The position numbers were made by a program, and so were the translations under genes. Shown here in pieces: positions 22,036 to 34,500 of a stretch of 64,000 bases of DNA. A model generated the notes under the pieces. It saw only the letters and a program-made list of their open reading frames with translations, made no database searches and was not told where the DNA came from. The first letter of the stretch is position 1. Each line of letters starts with the position of its first letter. The DNA is from Immersiella caudata (Eukaryota > Ascomycota > Sordariomycetes > Sordariales > Lasiosphaeriaceae): contig JAULSU010000001.1 of assembly GCA_030512335.1 (NCBI GenBank), positions 3,472,001 through 3,536,000 on the forward strand, in the 5' to 3' direction.

Positions 22036-22968
22036 AGCAAAGCTCTCAATGATGTCGGGCTGTGGCCACCCAAATGACATCACTGGGTACAACGACCAAG
22101 CCTGGATAACAGACACAACAGCTTGTAGAGCATCCGTACCGACCCCTGAGTGTAATTTAACACTGGGGCAGGGTAACAAGCGGAGCATGACCGAAAATGA
22201 AATGTCTATTGCTCATGGTGGCAGGAGTGGATGGGTTAGCGGTTCGAGTGGAAGGGGATGCCATTTTCCGGCGCAAGAGAGATGCAATCCTCATTTTTTG
22301 ATCAGTATGTAGAAAAGTTGCCCATCAAGCAGAGCCAACATCATTGAGTCTGGGTGTTTCTCGCACTGGTTGCCGTCGCGTGGGTTGAAGCCTTGGGACA
22401 GAAAGCTTGTTGTCTTTAAACTTAGTCTTGGCCTTGGCTATGATGGCCACTCAGAGCTTGAATCACAACCTGAAGAACCTGGGATATATGTCTAGGTATT
22501 CCTGGCGCTTTGCGATGTTCTCGCCCATCCTACGTACCTCGTCGATATCTGAAATCGTCTCGAACAAACGCCATCAATTCACTATCCGTTGACATTCGAA
22601 AAGCCAGCTCTTCCATTGTCGGCACCTACTATTAGCCCCACTCTTGGAATCACACCGCGATTCGCATTTCTGAAGGCGAAGTGAAGCTCCGCGGTTCGGC
22701 AACCAGTGTACCTTCGTCCACCCCCGCCCAATTCGTGGCGCGTGTATTTCCCCCTTGAACAGCTTGCACGCATGCATATGGGAGCCGTGAGTGGGAGCCC
22801 CACCGCCTTCTAGGGAGTGATAGCATCCCTGGACCGCCTCTTGAATCGGCACTGGCTGGTCCTGCGCACCAAAGAAGGCGCCGCGCAGCTCGGGGTGTCG
22901 TGATTGTCATGTTGAGTATCGTGCTTCGAGCCGAGACTCCGAAATCGAAACCCCGGAAAACGAGTGGA
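22036..22968. other. Convergent intergenic region
   Basis: This is the 3' flank of SURF4 and of the AflR-like gene. No coding or RNA feature was recognised. Confidence 0.5.
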
Positions 22969-24411
22969 CTACGGAATTACCAGGTCGTCCAGCGACTTTT
23001 TCGCGATATTGATAATCTTCATGCACGGCGGTTCGCCCCCAATATCATAGTTACAATGATCAGGTTTCTGGATCAAGCCGGCTGCAAGGGCCATATCCAG
23101 CTCCTGATGGCGCTTGCGAGATCGTTCCTCAACCAGAGTAATAATGTCCTTTAGGCCAGGGTACCCGCCGTTCATGAGATTGACGCATGTGGAGGAGGGA
23201 ATGGGGTCATTCTCGATGTGGTGTAGACCATAGACGTCAATCTTCAGCATGGCGCGGACTGTGAGGCGCCAGAGAGTAGGTTCCAGGGGCGCAGCCGTGA
23301 GCTTCTCTTTGGCGGAGCTGCAGGTGAAGTCGTCTGCCATAGTGCCCCATAGACCGCCGTAGTTATCCAGTTCGAAGGAAATCTTCCGGTGCTCGTGGTC
23401 AGCTTTGCAGGCAGCGTCATCAACCATGGTGAGTATGCGCGTGTAGGCGTGAGCGAGCGAAGGTAGAAGTGCTCCGAGCATCATTAGATTTTGGAACGAT
23501 GCAATAGGGGGGACATGGGAGGTTTCCAATGGTGGGTTTCCACATATGCTGCAGAGGACGGCCTCGTGGGCGCGGCGCGTGGCGGTTCTGGCGATTTTCA
23601 TGGCCGCACCGACTTCGTTGGGGAGGTGCTGGAGAGAATCCAAGGCTAGATAGAGTGTGTGAAGACAGGCGCATGATGGAGGAGGGGGGGGAGGGGGCTC
23701 GCTGTCGGAGAAAGCAGAGGGCGTCGCATTGTTGCTAGCGGCATGCGAAGGCGCAGGGGAGAGGCTCGGCGTCTTCTCTGGCATCTCAGCCGCCAAGATC
23801 TTCTCGATATCCTCGCGACTGATTTCGGCCTGAGGGTCCGGTGGCGGTAGTCCTTGGGGTTGGGCGTCGAAGTCGAAGTTGATGTTACCACCTATGTAGT
23901 CCCCTATGTAGAGTCTATCTTCGGTGCCTGGCCTGGGTTGTTCCAGCTCAGGTGGGACAGGCTGGTTCAAAAGGGGGTCGAGAAAAAGGTCCGGGCCGGC
24001 GGTGAATTTGGTGTCGATGATGTCAAAAAAGTTCATATCCTGATTTTCGAAATCGAGGAAAGACATGTCCAGCTCAAGACCGAGGGAGCTGTCAAAGGGG
24101 GGTACAATTTCAATGTGTTGATGCTTTTCCTGGGGTTCCACAGCCTGGGCTTTCGGCGGTGCCTCGACCTCATCGTGGGCGCGTTTGCGAGGTCTTCCCA
24201 TCGGCTTCTGCGCAGAGTACACACACGTAATGCCCTCTCGTTTACAACGGGTGCACCCGTCAAGCTCTTTTGAGCATGCAAGCTTCTTCCCGCCTGCATC
24301 GTGGTCAGACACGCGGAATTAGATCGGATGCAATCACGGGGCTATACGGCACTCATCGCAAGCTCGCCTCCTGGGCGCATCTGCTTTCTTGTCGGTGCTG
24401 AGTGTCATCAT
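22969..24411 (-). CDS. Zn2Cys6 transcription factor with AflR-like C-terminal domain
   Basis: Exons are 24411..24348 and 24293..22969, giving 462 aa. The 54-nt intron 24294..24347 lies within the zinc cluster, right after the second cysteine. Splicing rebuilds ACDECRGKKLAC followed by CTRCKREGITC, that is CxxCx6C and CxxCx6C, the full six-cysteine set. GRPRKRA follows as a basic linker. The middle is acidic and Asp/Phe-rich (possible activation region) with a polyproline run. The C-terminal ~230 residues (CACLHTLYLALDSLQHLPNE...; LCSICGNPPL; FQNLMMLGALLPSLAHAYTRIL) match the layout of the aflatoxin-regulator domain of AflR-type proteins. Such factors usually activate a neighbouring secondary-metabolite cluster, but no biosynthetic gene lies within this window. 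Confidence 0.85.
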
Positions 24412-25196
24412 TGCGACCGCGGACAGGTTCATCTCGGGTTATTTGGCCCTTTCTGTCTTTATCGTGTATTTCGATTGCTGGTTCTTGTATGAGGGTTGGT
24501 GGAGTGTATAAGAGACAAGGCATGACACGCATTCGTAATCAAGTCCATTTGTGAAAGGTGAGGGGCAGCTGACTGGCAACGAGCTGGCTTTATTCCTTCG
24601 AGAAATGACCGACCAACAGCGACGAAGGAATAAATGCGGGACTCGCGTCTGTGGCCGCCTACCGCCTACCGCATACCGCCTCCCTGCCCATGAAGGTTCT
24701 TAAACTGACGCATTATGAGCCATTCCAATTCGTAGCTTTGGGAGGTACTCCAATCATCGGATCTGTTTCCTGTATCTAGTGTTGATCGGTGCGCAAGTTT
24801 CTGAGGCATCTCATTTAGCCCGCAGGTGCGACTTGGCGAGCGACTAAGATGCCAGTAAGTGATTGATCTTTGCCTACATAAGTACTGGAAAGGTAGAGTG
24901 GACAACGGTTCCGTCGAATGGGTCTCGGACTTGCAGAAACCGAGGCATGTTGAGTGAGCTGATGGGTTGAAAGCAGCCTCTACGCTAGCCGCATGAGGCA
25001 GTGTATCGTTTTCGGTTTTCACACCCGCTGAGCGATGTGGGTCCGTATGAATCTTATCGGTGGGCATCTAGGGCGGTGAGGTGAAGGCCCCGCCCAAAAA
25101 GCTGTAAGGCTGGCAGAAAAAAAAAGTAGTCCCACCCTCGACGTGGAAATTTCCAAGAGCCGCTGATGATCGAGGAGAGCTGTCAACAAGCGCACA
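24412..25196. other. Divergent intergenic region between the AflR-like factor and ERB1
   Basis: This 785-bp stretch lies between outward-pointing start codons and should carry both promoters. Direct repeats CCGCCTACCGC/CCGCATACCGC occur at about 24657-24678. No gene was recognised. Confidence 0.5.
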
Positions 25197-27940
25197 ATGG
25201 GGTCCAAATTGGTTGAGAGAAAGCGGAAATCCCGCGTCGTGTCGCCCGAATCTGAAGATGAGTTTGACGGGGGCGATTTCGACGGCATCCTTTCCCAAAG
25301 CGAAGACGAGTTCGATGTCGGCTCTGACGAGGAGCACGACGAAGACGAGGAGAGCGAAAGCGGGGGGAGCCGGAGCGGAGATGACGATGGTGACAGCGAA
25401 ATCCTCAGCGACGACATCCCGTCCGATATCGACGGTGATGATGCGATAGGCAAAATCCTCGAGGAGCAACCCGAACTGGAGATCGAGGAACCCGGGGTCG
25501 ATCCAAAGAGGAAAGAGGAGGACAATGCGGGCAAGAATTGCAGGATCGAGAAGGATGCCAATGGCAACGAGCGCTACGTTTACGAGTTCGTCCACTTTAT
25601 CCGGGGAGGGTTGTGCTGACTAGGCGCTAACATGGGGCTTCAACAGTGAAATTGACCCTGTATACGACTCCGACGACTCTGACGCGCAAGGTCCGGTCAA
25701 CACAATAGGAAACATACCGCTGAGTTTTTACGACAGGTGCGAGCTCTTCACGAGACAGAGCCCTCCCCCAAGGCCGATATGCTAACCTGCGTAGCTACCC
25801 CCATATCGGATACGATATCAATGGCAAGAAGATCATGCGCCCAGCGACCGGCGATGCCCTCCAGAGTCTGCTCGACAGCATTGAAGTCCCCAAGGGATGG
25901 ACTGGCATTACAGATATCAATACGGGAAACCCCTTGAACCTGAGCCAGGAAGAGTTGGAGCTTGTTCGTCGAGTTCAGCAAGGGCTCCTCACGGATGAAC
26001 TTCAAGACCCGTACCCCGAGACAGTTGAATATTTTACTTCCATTGAAGAGAAGATGCGTAAGAAATTATTTAGGCCTGGTCCATCTAGAGCTCTACTGAC
26101 AGGCTGTAGCTCTAAGTGCCGCCCCTGAGCCCAAGAGACGATTCTTGCCCTCCAAGAACGAAGCTAAGCAGATTATGAAATTGGTCCGCGCGATTCGCGA
26201 GGGCAGAATCCTGCCTTATAAGCCACCAGATGAGCGCGAGAGGGAGCAGGAAGAGGAAGAGGAGGTTCACTTCGACCTGTGGCAAAATGAGGAGGCAGCA
26301 GCACCAAACCCCATGCATATCCCAGCCCCTAAGCTACCGCCCCCTGGTTATGATTTAAGTTACAACCCTCCTGAGGAGTACTTGCCGTATGTAGCCACCT
26401 TTACACTACAGTGCCTCATTTTGTTACTAATTCGTGCGTCACAGAACCAAGGAAGAGCGAGAAGAGTGGGAGAAGCTCGATCCTGAGGAGCGCGAAAAGG
26501 ACTACCTCCCTCAAAAGTATGGCGCCTTGAGGAAAGTGCCTGCCTGGGACACTTTGGTGAAGGAGCGGTTCGAAAGATCTATGGTATGCGGCCTTGCTCG
26601 TGCAAAAGGAGTTGTCAGAACTAACCGCCCGAAATTCAGGATCTCTACCTTGCTCCTCGCGTACGCAAAAACAGACTCAACATTGACCCGAACTCCCTCC
26701 TAGCGAAATTGCCGTCGCCGTCTGAGCTCAAGCCTTTCCCTACTGTTGCGCAGACAATATTCCGCGGGCATGAAGGCCGGGTGCGCAGTGTTGCGATTGA
26801 CCCCGTAAGTTTGCAAGTACCTACTTGATAAGGAGGCTGCTGATCAAACGTACAGACCGGTCTGGTAGTCGCAAGTGGCGGAGATGACGGAGCGGTGAGA
26901 GTCTGGGAGCTGCTCACTGGCCGTCAAATTTGGTCTGTGAAGTTGAGCAGTGATGAAGCGGTCAATGCGGTTCGCTGGAGGCCTACTAAGGACACTTTCA
27001 TCCTTGCTGCAGCTGCGGGCGATGACATCTTCCTTATGGTACCAACCCATCCTAGTGTGGCCCTAGCTCTTGAACAGGCAAGCCGGGATATACTCGCTGC
27101 CGGTTTCGGATACGCCACAAACGGCCAACAACAAACAGCCCCTGGCAAGGAGCCTCCTGCGAAGTGGGCTCGACCGGGCGCTAAGCTCGAAGATGAGGGT
27201 GTCTTGATCCGTGTAACAGTCAGGACGACCGTAAAGGTCATCAGCTGGCACAGACGTGGTGATCACTTTGCTACCGTCTCCCCATCAGGTCAACGGAGCT
27301 CGGTGGCTATCCACACTCTCTCCAAACATCTGACACAAATACCCTTCCGCAAGCTTTCTGGACTCGCGCAGACAGCCGCTTTCCACCCCTCCCGACCGTT
27401 ATTCTTTGTGGCAACGCAAAGGACGATCAGGTGCTACGATTTGCAAAAGCTGGAGCTGGTCAAGGTTGTTCAGCCTGGCGCAAAATGGTATGCGCTCTGA
27501 AACTCTGTGCTTGTGATGGATGAACCCACTAACTTCTCTCTCTCTCTCTGTCTGTCTGTAGGATATCTTGTTTTGATATTCATCCTGGCGGCGACAACTT
27601 GATCGTGGGTAGTTATGACAAGCGTTTGCTCTGGCATGACCTGGATCTGTCGAATAGGCCATACAAGACAATGAGGTTCCACAGCGAAGCGATCCGGGCT
27701 GTTCGCTATCACAAGGGTGGGCTACCTTTGTTTGCTGATACTAGCGATGATGGTACCATTCAAATTTTCCACGGAAAGGTGCCCAACGACCAGCTGGAGC
27801 ACCCTACGATCGTCCCCGTCAAGATCTTGAAGGGACACAGAGTTGTCAGCAAGCTCGGAGTACTGGACATGGATTGGCATCCGAGGGAACCGTGGTGTGT
27901 CAGCGCCGGAGCGGACGGAACGATTCGGCTCTGGATGTAG
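25197..27940 (+). CDS. ERB1: Ribosome biogenesis protein Erb1 (BOP1)
   Basis: Erb1 is the PeBoW/NOP7-complex subunit needed for 27S pre-rRNA processing and 60S assembly in the nucleolus. Exons are 25197..25585, 25647..25736, 25795..26057, 26110..26386, 26445..26583, 26640..26804, 26856..27487 and 27562..27940, giving 777 aa; all phases close. The N-terminus is very acidic with basic RKRK. The BOP1NT domain follows ([63 protein letters not shown]). Then come WD40 repeats starting [59 protein letters not shown] and ending [12 protein letters not shown]. The first donor is a weak GTTCGT. The last intron carries a CT/GTCT repeat before its acceptor. Confidence 0.96.
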
Positions 27941-28492
27941 TCATGAGGAGGTAGCTAGATGTTGGATTGGTTCTCTATGGTCAAGGGCAAATTATGTACG
28001 TGAGCCCGATATCCCAAGGAGTTTTATTCGGGCAGGTTCAACTAGCATTGATGGGATCAATACCATGATTTTTTGCACATTCATTTGCCAGAGAGCTGGG
28101 CTGTATCCCGGGTCTCCCCACAGACCGCTCTTGTGGTTTTTTCAAACTACGTCGTGTGTTGATTGGGCAACGTTTCTGCTGTGATAGAGTTGCGGCACAT
28201 GGAGGCCCGACATTGCACTTTTCTATGTTTGTTCCACGTTCCGTTGGTGCCTTGCATTGCATTTGCATGTTGGGTTTGCTCAGGCAAAAGCCAACGAATT
28301 GGCAGACGGCACCGAGTAAGGCTGACATTTCCGGTCACCCGTTATATGGCACTCCCGCCGCTTCCTTCGGCCTTCGCTTCCTTTCAGGGCTCTCCTCCGA
28401 TTTCTTGCCTCTTCTCACCGCTTCTCACCGCTTCTCTTCCCTTTTCTCGAGCAACAAGCCCAAACCCTACGCTTCCCAACCGTCCGAGGAAC
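27941..28492. other. Convergent intergenic region
   Basis: This is the 3' flank of ERB1 and of the SGNH esterase. A C/T-rich block with the short tandem CTCACCGCTT (about 28415-28436) lies near the esterase end. No gene was recognised. Confidence 0.5.
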
Positions 28493-29972
28493 CTACACCA
28501 TCACATTCACCCCCTCCGCGAACTTGGCAAACAAAGTCAAATCCACAGTCGCCGCCATAGCCCTATATCCCTCCGGGTTCAAGTGCAAATAATCGCCTAC
28601 ATCATACGCCGGCGCCAGCTGCGTCCCATTTCGCTCGTCCCTCACCGCCAAGTCGAAATCCACCACAGCATCGAACCGTCCGCTCTTCCGAATCCACTCA
28701 TTCACCCTCTGCCGCTGCGCCTCCCGACCAGGATCGCTATACCCCTGTCCCGTCCCGCTCATGGGCGTGATGGTACCACCGAAGACAGCGATGCCGGCGC
28801 GGTGAAGTCGGGCGATCATCTGGTCGTATGCGGTCAGGAGGCGGTCGCCTACTTTGGTGAGCGAGGCAGCGTCGGTAGGGGACGTGCCGAGGTCGTTGAC
28901 GCCTTCGTAGATGAGGGCGTAGCGGACACCAGGGTGAGAGATGACGTCGCGTTCGAGACGGGAGAGGGCAGAGGGACCGAGGCCGTCATTTAAAATGCGG
29001 TTGCCTCCTGCGGCTTGGTTCAGGACGGAGATGGAAGTGGTGGCGGGGGAGGCTTGCATGCGGGCGAGGAGTTGATCGGGCCAACGGTTGTTTCCGTTGG
29101 TGGTTGAGCCGCCTGGATGTGGTCAGTTGCTGTTTCGAAGAGATGGGGGTGGGTGGGTTGCGTACGTCCGTCTGTGATGCTATCACCTACAATGGCAAAG
29201 GCGACATGTTTGTCGGGGAGCCAAGCGTCCACTGCAGAAAGGAAGTACCAGTGGTCGGTCTTCCCAGAGCCGGTGACGCTCGCCAGGTCAGTTGTCGACA
29301 CGTGATCGCCGGGGGCAGCAAAGCTGGTGGTTCGGCTGCCAGGGTGGCCGGTAACTGCGAACCCGGCCTGTCCCTGGGCAAGATATATCGTCACGGCAAG
29401 CACGGACTGGGCCTTGACGGTGAAGTTGAGTGGGTCCGAGACAGCGAGAGCTCCTGGCGGGATAATAAAGTCCTTCCTGCCCGAGAAGGTGACGGGCTGA
29501 ACCGTCTCAGGGAGGATGGCACTCACACCCGCTGTTCCATTCAGGGGAAGGGCCACAGACGCTCCCGTGATGGGAAGATCAGTCGCGCCGAACGCGTTGC
29601 TGAAAGTGAGGCGAATAACAGGGGCATTCTGCGTGATGTAGATGGTCTGACGGAGAGTTGCGTTGGTAAACACCCCGGTAGAGCCGTTCTGTTATTTGCT
29701 TTTTGTGAGCCATGCGAACTAACAACCCTTGTCGCTGATGATCTCAAAACAGGGCTTGTTTGACTCGGAGAAACTCAAAGTCAACGTCAACTCAACATGG
29801 TGTTACTGACATAAGGAGCAGGTGGAAGGTTCGCCGGTTCAACGAGCTGCGGCATCGAAGCCCAGATATCGACCCAGTGCTGCGCGCACTTCCCCAAGCC
29901 GACTACCGAAGACAGCGTCAACCCAGTGAGGACACCCCTCAAGCTGACGTTCGACGATCGTGAGTTCGACAT
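28493..29972 (-). CDS. Secreted SGNH/GDSL-type esterase
   Basis: The protein is 434 aa with exons 29972..29811, 29688..29166 and 29112..28493. The N-terminus (MSNSRSSNVSLRGVLTGLTLSSVVGLG) looks like a signal peptide. A beta-sandwich-like segment (NGSTGVFTNATLRQTIYIT...; IRLTFSNAFG; FIIPPGA) precedes the hydrolase domain. SGNH blocks are visible: block I VGDSITDGRGSTTNGNNRWPD with the nucleophile Ser, block III YEGVNDLG with Asn, and block V DYLHLNPEGY with the Asp-His pair. All catalytic residues are therefore present. Block I is split by the second intron (29113..29165) at C|GC. Several NxS/T sites fit secretion. Family members act on acyl or acetyl esters of carbohydrates or lipids; the substrate cannot be read from sequence. 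Confidence 0.9.
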
Positions 29973-30958
29973 GGCGGCGACGAAACGAGCGGAATCACAA
30001 CCGGGAGGATGTTGATGGAAACCACCTGCTGAAGGGAACCCGATCTCGAACGATCGTCTTTGACGCCCAACTCCAAGGACCTTCCCCATCAACCAGCGTC
30101 ACCGGCTGCATCGCTCCCAGCCGATATATAATTACGCAGATTGCGGCAAGAAATGCAGGAACGCGTCCCCATTGCTGGAAACGGGTGTCGACCGAATCGG
30201 ATCCACATGTTCGGAGCTAGGCCGCCTGGGCCGTCGGTCGTTCAGGCTAAATATGGGATACCACTGGCGAGGTTCGCGTGCCAGAGTTGCGATGCTGGTC
30301 AACGCCAGCCGGAGCAGAGGACGAAGCAATGAATTTGGAAATGGCACCCAGTGTGCCGCAGCATCTCCACTCGGCAGGGATATGCAACATCGCTCGTCCG
30401 TCCCGAGTTCCCCAGCGACCCCGCATCAGGGCACCCGGGTCTTGGGAAAAGTTGGAGAAAGTTTGACATGTCGCTCGAGGACGCCATGGAGGGGCGGATC
30501 TGAGAATGCAGCTATCTTTTTTGGGTACCAAACTATGTCCATCCGAGAATCAACAAAACCGTACACCGTTCGGGTTGTATCCACCAATCGAGGACCAGAT
30601 TTACCTGATGAGCTTTTCCAGCAGCATCCCGTCTATTTTTCTCAACCGGCCCGATACCATCATGCCCCAGAGTACGCGACACTTTATCCATTACTCCACG
30701 CAATGAGGACAGATACCAGACAAAGGACCTGTCGCCGACCCGCAAGCAGATAACCAAACATTAGGTCTTCCCATGCCGTTACATGTTCGCCGTCCGTCGC
30801 CAAAAGAAACATTAAAGAGGGAATGAGAAAGATAACGAGGCGGTAACCTTGTGAACTAACACACGAAGACGAATCGAGACAACTACCGAAAAGAGAAGAC
30901 CAAAACTCCCAACGTCATGACCAGATACAACCCCCGAAGAGATGTGCAGAGATATCAT
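29973..30958. other. Intergenic region upstream of the SGNH esterase
   Basis: This 986-bp region between two minus-strand genes should carry the esterase promoter and the 3' end of the next gene. Short ORFs on both strands show no family resemblance. Confidence 0.45.
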
Positions 30959-31519
30959 TCAACACCACCCTCCGGTCCCGAAAAAGTCATGGGGTGAGGG
31001 TACACTCGGTCGCGTGGGCTCGCGCTCCAGGCTGCTGATCGTGCTTGCCTTGGACCTCCTCGACCGGATGCTCGACTCGGTCTGGTCGGCACGGGCACAA
31101 TGGCCGAAGCTTGTTGTACCCTCAATCCACCGAGAGATTTCGGTTGAGTAGCCTTGAGACATCACTCTCTGGTGGAGGCGCAGGGAGATCTCGGTCAACG
31201 GCGGGTTGATACTGACAGCACCGGCGGCACCGGCGGCGCCGACATCGCCGGTGATGGTGTTGGTCGAGGCTGTATCCGTTGTCCCATTGGACACGGTCTT
31301 GCGACACAGGGCCAAGCGCCCGTCCTCCTCATCCGAGATCATGTCATGGACGTGATGGGCCCCATGGTGGGCGGTCGGAGCGCCAGCCGCGGCCAGTTGT
31401 GTTGAGCTCATGTTATCTGGGTTGTATTGAGGGTGCCTCTCGTCTCGGTGCTCTTCATGGGTCACCAAAACCCAGTCCTCGCTGCGGTCCGAGTCGGTCG
31501 GCTCTCTTTTTGAATTCAT
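30959..31519 (-). CDS. Unrecognised small Ser/Thr-rich protein
   Basis: This is a single-exon frame of 186 aa from the ATG at 31519 (MNSKREPTDSDRSEDWVLVTHEEH). I do not recognise it. It has an acidic N-terminus, a His-rich patch (TAHHGAHHVHDM), a Gly/Ala/Val repeat encoded by GCC/GGC repeats, and a helical region (LTEISLRLHQRVMSQGYSTEISRWIEG) followed by a basic, Ser-rich tail (SIRSRRSKASTISSLERE). No signal peptide or membrane segment is seen. The amphipathic block and codon usage favour a real gene. The frame is open upstream of the ATG to 31675, so another start or an upstream exon is possible. Confidence 0.55.
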   Translation of the reverse strand: MNSKREPTDSDRSEDWVLVTHEEHRDERHPQYNPDNMSSTQLAAAGAPTAHHGAHHVHDMISDEEDGRLALCRKTVSNGTTDTASTNTITGDVGAAGAAGAVSINPPLTEISLRLHQRVMSQGYSTEISRWIEGTTSFGHCARADQTESSIRSRRSKASTISSLEREPTRPSVPSPHDFFGTGGWC

Positions 31520-34500
31520 GGCGTTGGGAGACAGTGGGAGCAAAGCGGTCCTGGGAGAGAGCTCGTCAGCAAAGCCGCCAGGCTGTAAAAGAGTTGAAGT
31601 GCGTACCTGTTGCGTCACTCTAACCGGAAGCAGGTGCTCAAGGGCAGCGGCTCTGGTCAACAACCTTGCATACACGCCGCACTCCGGTGGTAGCAGGGCC
31701 AGACTTTGTTTGCTTGAGCCAGTGGGGAGCAGTTGGGCGCGTTGCTGGACCAGCGGTACCTCGTAGCGTAAGGGGGGACAGGCGAAAAGGGAGAGAAAGA
31801 AACAACTCGTGGGGGATCCAGGAGGGGGTGAGGCGGGCTACATCTGTCTTATTATACCTGTGTGGCCGTTGCAAGACGTCGATGGGTCAACCGTCGAGCT
31901 CAGCCAAACGGAGCTCTAGACAAGGAAAGACAAGGGCGAGAAAGAGAAGCCGCTAGGTCCAAAGCTCCGATGCTTGCTGGCAGGCAGAGGGAACCTGGGC
32001 TCCTTGGCTGTGAGGGGAGTGGAAGACGGAGGGGGTGAGAGGAGCAAACAGTCGGCCACGGTCGTGCCGTTGTGCGGCACAGCAAAAACCGTTCTTGGGC
32101 GTGCTTCGATACAGAACTAGAGAGCCACCCACGAGCTGTTGGGCGACTGGCGGACGACGCGGCGTGTTTTCTCGAGTCGTCTACCCAACAGCAGGAGTGA
32201 AAACGGCAACGACCCAGTATGCCACAGGGCGCTGGGAGTTCGAGGATGCTGCAGATGCTGCAGATGCTTAGCTGCCCCAAAGAGCGAATGGGTTCAACCT
32301 CACCGCGGTCTGCTAGGTCAGCTGCCGCGCTAGTCGAGTCGATGCTCTCTGTGCTGGCAGCGTCTCCGTCAACCGAATGGAGGCACGCACAGGAAAGGTG
32401 TATGCGATTCGCTGTGCAGAGCACTCGTGTGTTCGAAAGCCTTCACCGAAGCTCCCGCGAAAACGTCATCGCACGAAACGCCGACACTGAATGCCGGTTG
32501 TTACGTGCCGGCATCTCACCTTACCTTCGCGCTATCAGCAACTGAGCAAGGTGAAGCGGACTCGGCTTTCACCATTGGACTGTCAATCGACTCTCGCCTC
32601 GTTTTGCTCAGTCGTTGTTTCAAGTGGGAGCTGATTGTGAGGGAATGGCCGTTATTTCATTCTGCAGGTGAGGTATTTTTCGGGAACCACCGGGTTTTTG
32701 CGGAATTCCTAAGGAAGTGACCCATTGAAATAGCGAGCAGCGTTCGTCTACAGTGCGCTTGGCCTCACCCATCCAGAGACTAAGAGCACAACCAGCTGGT
32801 GGTCAATAGCTGCACCCCTCACACGTCTCCTCCCCATATCCGTCCTCCACAGCTTTGAGGCAGACGCCCATTTGGCGAGGACCTGCCAATGCTCTTCTCC
32901 TCGATGGTGTCACATTTAAATCCATGCACATCTCAATCTGGAGGTCCTTAGCCACGTCGAACCGACCTGACGGGCAGAACACGAACCAGGCTCTGCACTC
33001 ACCACTCTTTGAGCATGACCCAGATCCCTGCTCAACGGTGGTGGTGGTGGACCAATCCGACCATCCCCCCCAGGGAAGTTCTCCAAGTGGTTAGTTTGGC
33101 GATGGGCAATCAGGTACTGTACTGTACATGCACCACACCTTTGAATCAACAAGCCCAGCTCGTCCATTGTCCGTCTCGACTGCCCACGCGACAGGGGAGT
33201 TGGTAAACCCGTTGCAGCTACCTGCATCTGTCTCGACGCTCGTCCCGGCTGAGCTCCCGTCCAAGGGGCGTGTGGTTAGGCCGTCCACAATCTTCACACC
33301 CATGAGCCCTTCACCAGGTTCTCATCAATGTGGGGCCCACATTTCCCCACCCTGATTAGCTGGCGGGAGCGTCAACCGTCCTTGCCCCAGCGCCCCGTAC
33401 CGCGCCATTTCGGGTTAGCCCGTTCAAGGACAAAAATGAGGCGGGCGGGCCTCAACTCGAGGTTCAATTGTGCTCTGATCTCAAGTTCTCCATCGGTCTG
33501 ATGAGGGCAACAGCGTCTAGTCGGGGCAATAAGGCTGGGGCGCCTTAAGGGAGGTTGAAAGTGGAGGTAACTAAAGTCGACACCCTGGGAACTGAAACCC
33601 AGGCGAGCCCTGCAAGGATTTCGGAGATACACCCAGACCCACAACGCAGAAATCCAAGTTCGACGACTCGGATCGTGGTCAAACAGCAGCACAGCTTCAA
33701 GTCCACAATGCCAAAACGGCGTTTTCCCGCATTTCCATGCCCACCGTTTCGCTCAGGTTCCGTCGGCCGAGTGAAAACCGGGGATATTTGCTGAGGGATG
33801 CCGTGATTCGTCACAAGTCAAGACCCACAGAGAGACAGGGGCCCCGATACCTTACCCGTCCCTTGGCCAGGTGTGGAGAAAGACCCTAGCAGGCGCTGAC
33901 GACCGCCCGCTAAATCATATTACATACGTACGGCAGCACGACAAGCACGACGGGACTAGACGCCAACGTCGCATGGGTCCGTTATCAGTTTCAATCGGAG
34001 CTCAATCGTTCCGGTGGGTCTTCGTTGTTCATTTCATTTCCAAGCTCAGCCTGCTCAGCATCCAGATGGCGTGCGTGTTTCAACTCGAGTCACCTGGCCA
34101 CCCCCTGCCTCGACGTCAAGGAGCGTATTTATTGAAGTGCATCTAGCAGAAGCATGAGCATGGGTCCTTCGTTTACCAAAGTAGTCACTTGTCGGACATG
34201 GAACCAGCTTTCCACATACCGTCCACGCATCGCCCGTACCAGTCTTTTCCGGGAGCTGGACGAGCGATCGTGGAGGCTGTGAAATTCCCCAAATGTTTGG
34301 GCGCTGTGCGAGAGCGCCCTGCAACCTGTCAAAGCGGCGCAGGGTTGGGACCTGGAGACCCATGTCGTGGAAGCTTTCTGGAAAACATACTCTGGGCAGA
34401 ACCCTGCAAGGCCCGTTCAGCAACTCGCTGCTCCGATCTTCGATTCTCATTGGAGTTTGATTCCTCGCCCGACACTTTACCTTACCCGGCACTTGCGGCC

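Noticed and set aside
22969..30000. Secondary-metabolite gene cluster around the AflR-like factor
   Set aside because: Neighbours are SURF4, ERB1 and an SGNH esterase; no synthase, P450, tailoring enzyme or transporter is present.
31900..32424. 174-codon - strand frame, Ser/Cys-rich
   Set aside because: It is low-complexity with SICSICSI-type repeats produced by the GCTGCAGAT repeat, and has no similarity I can name.
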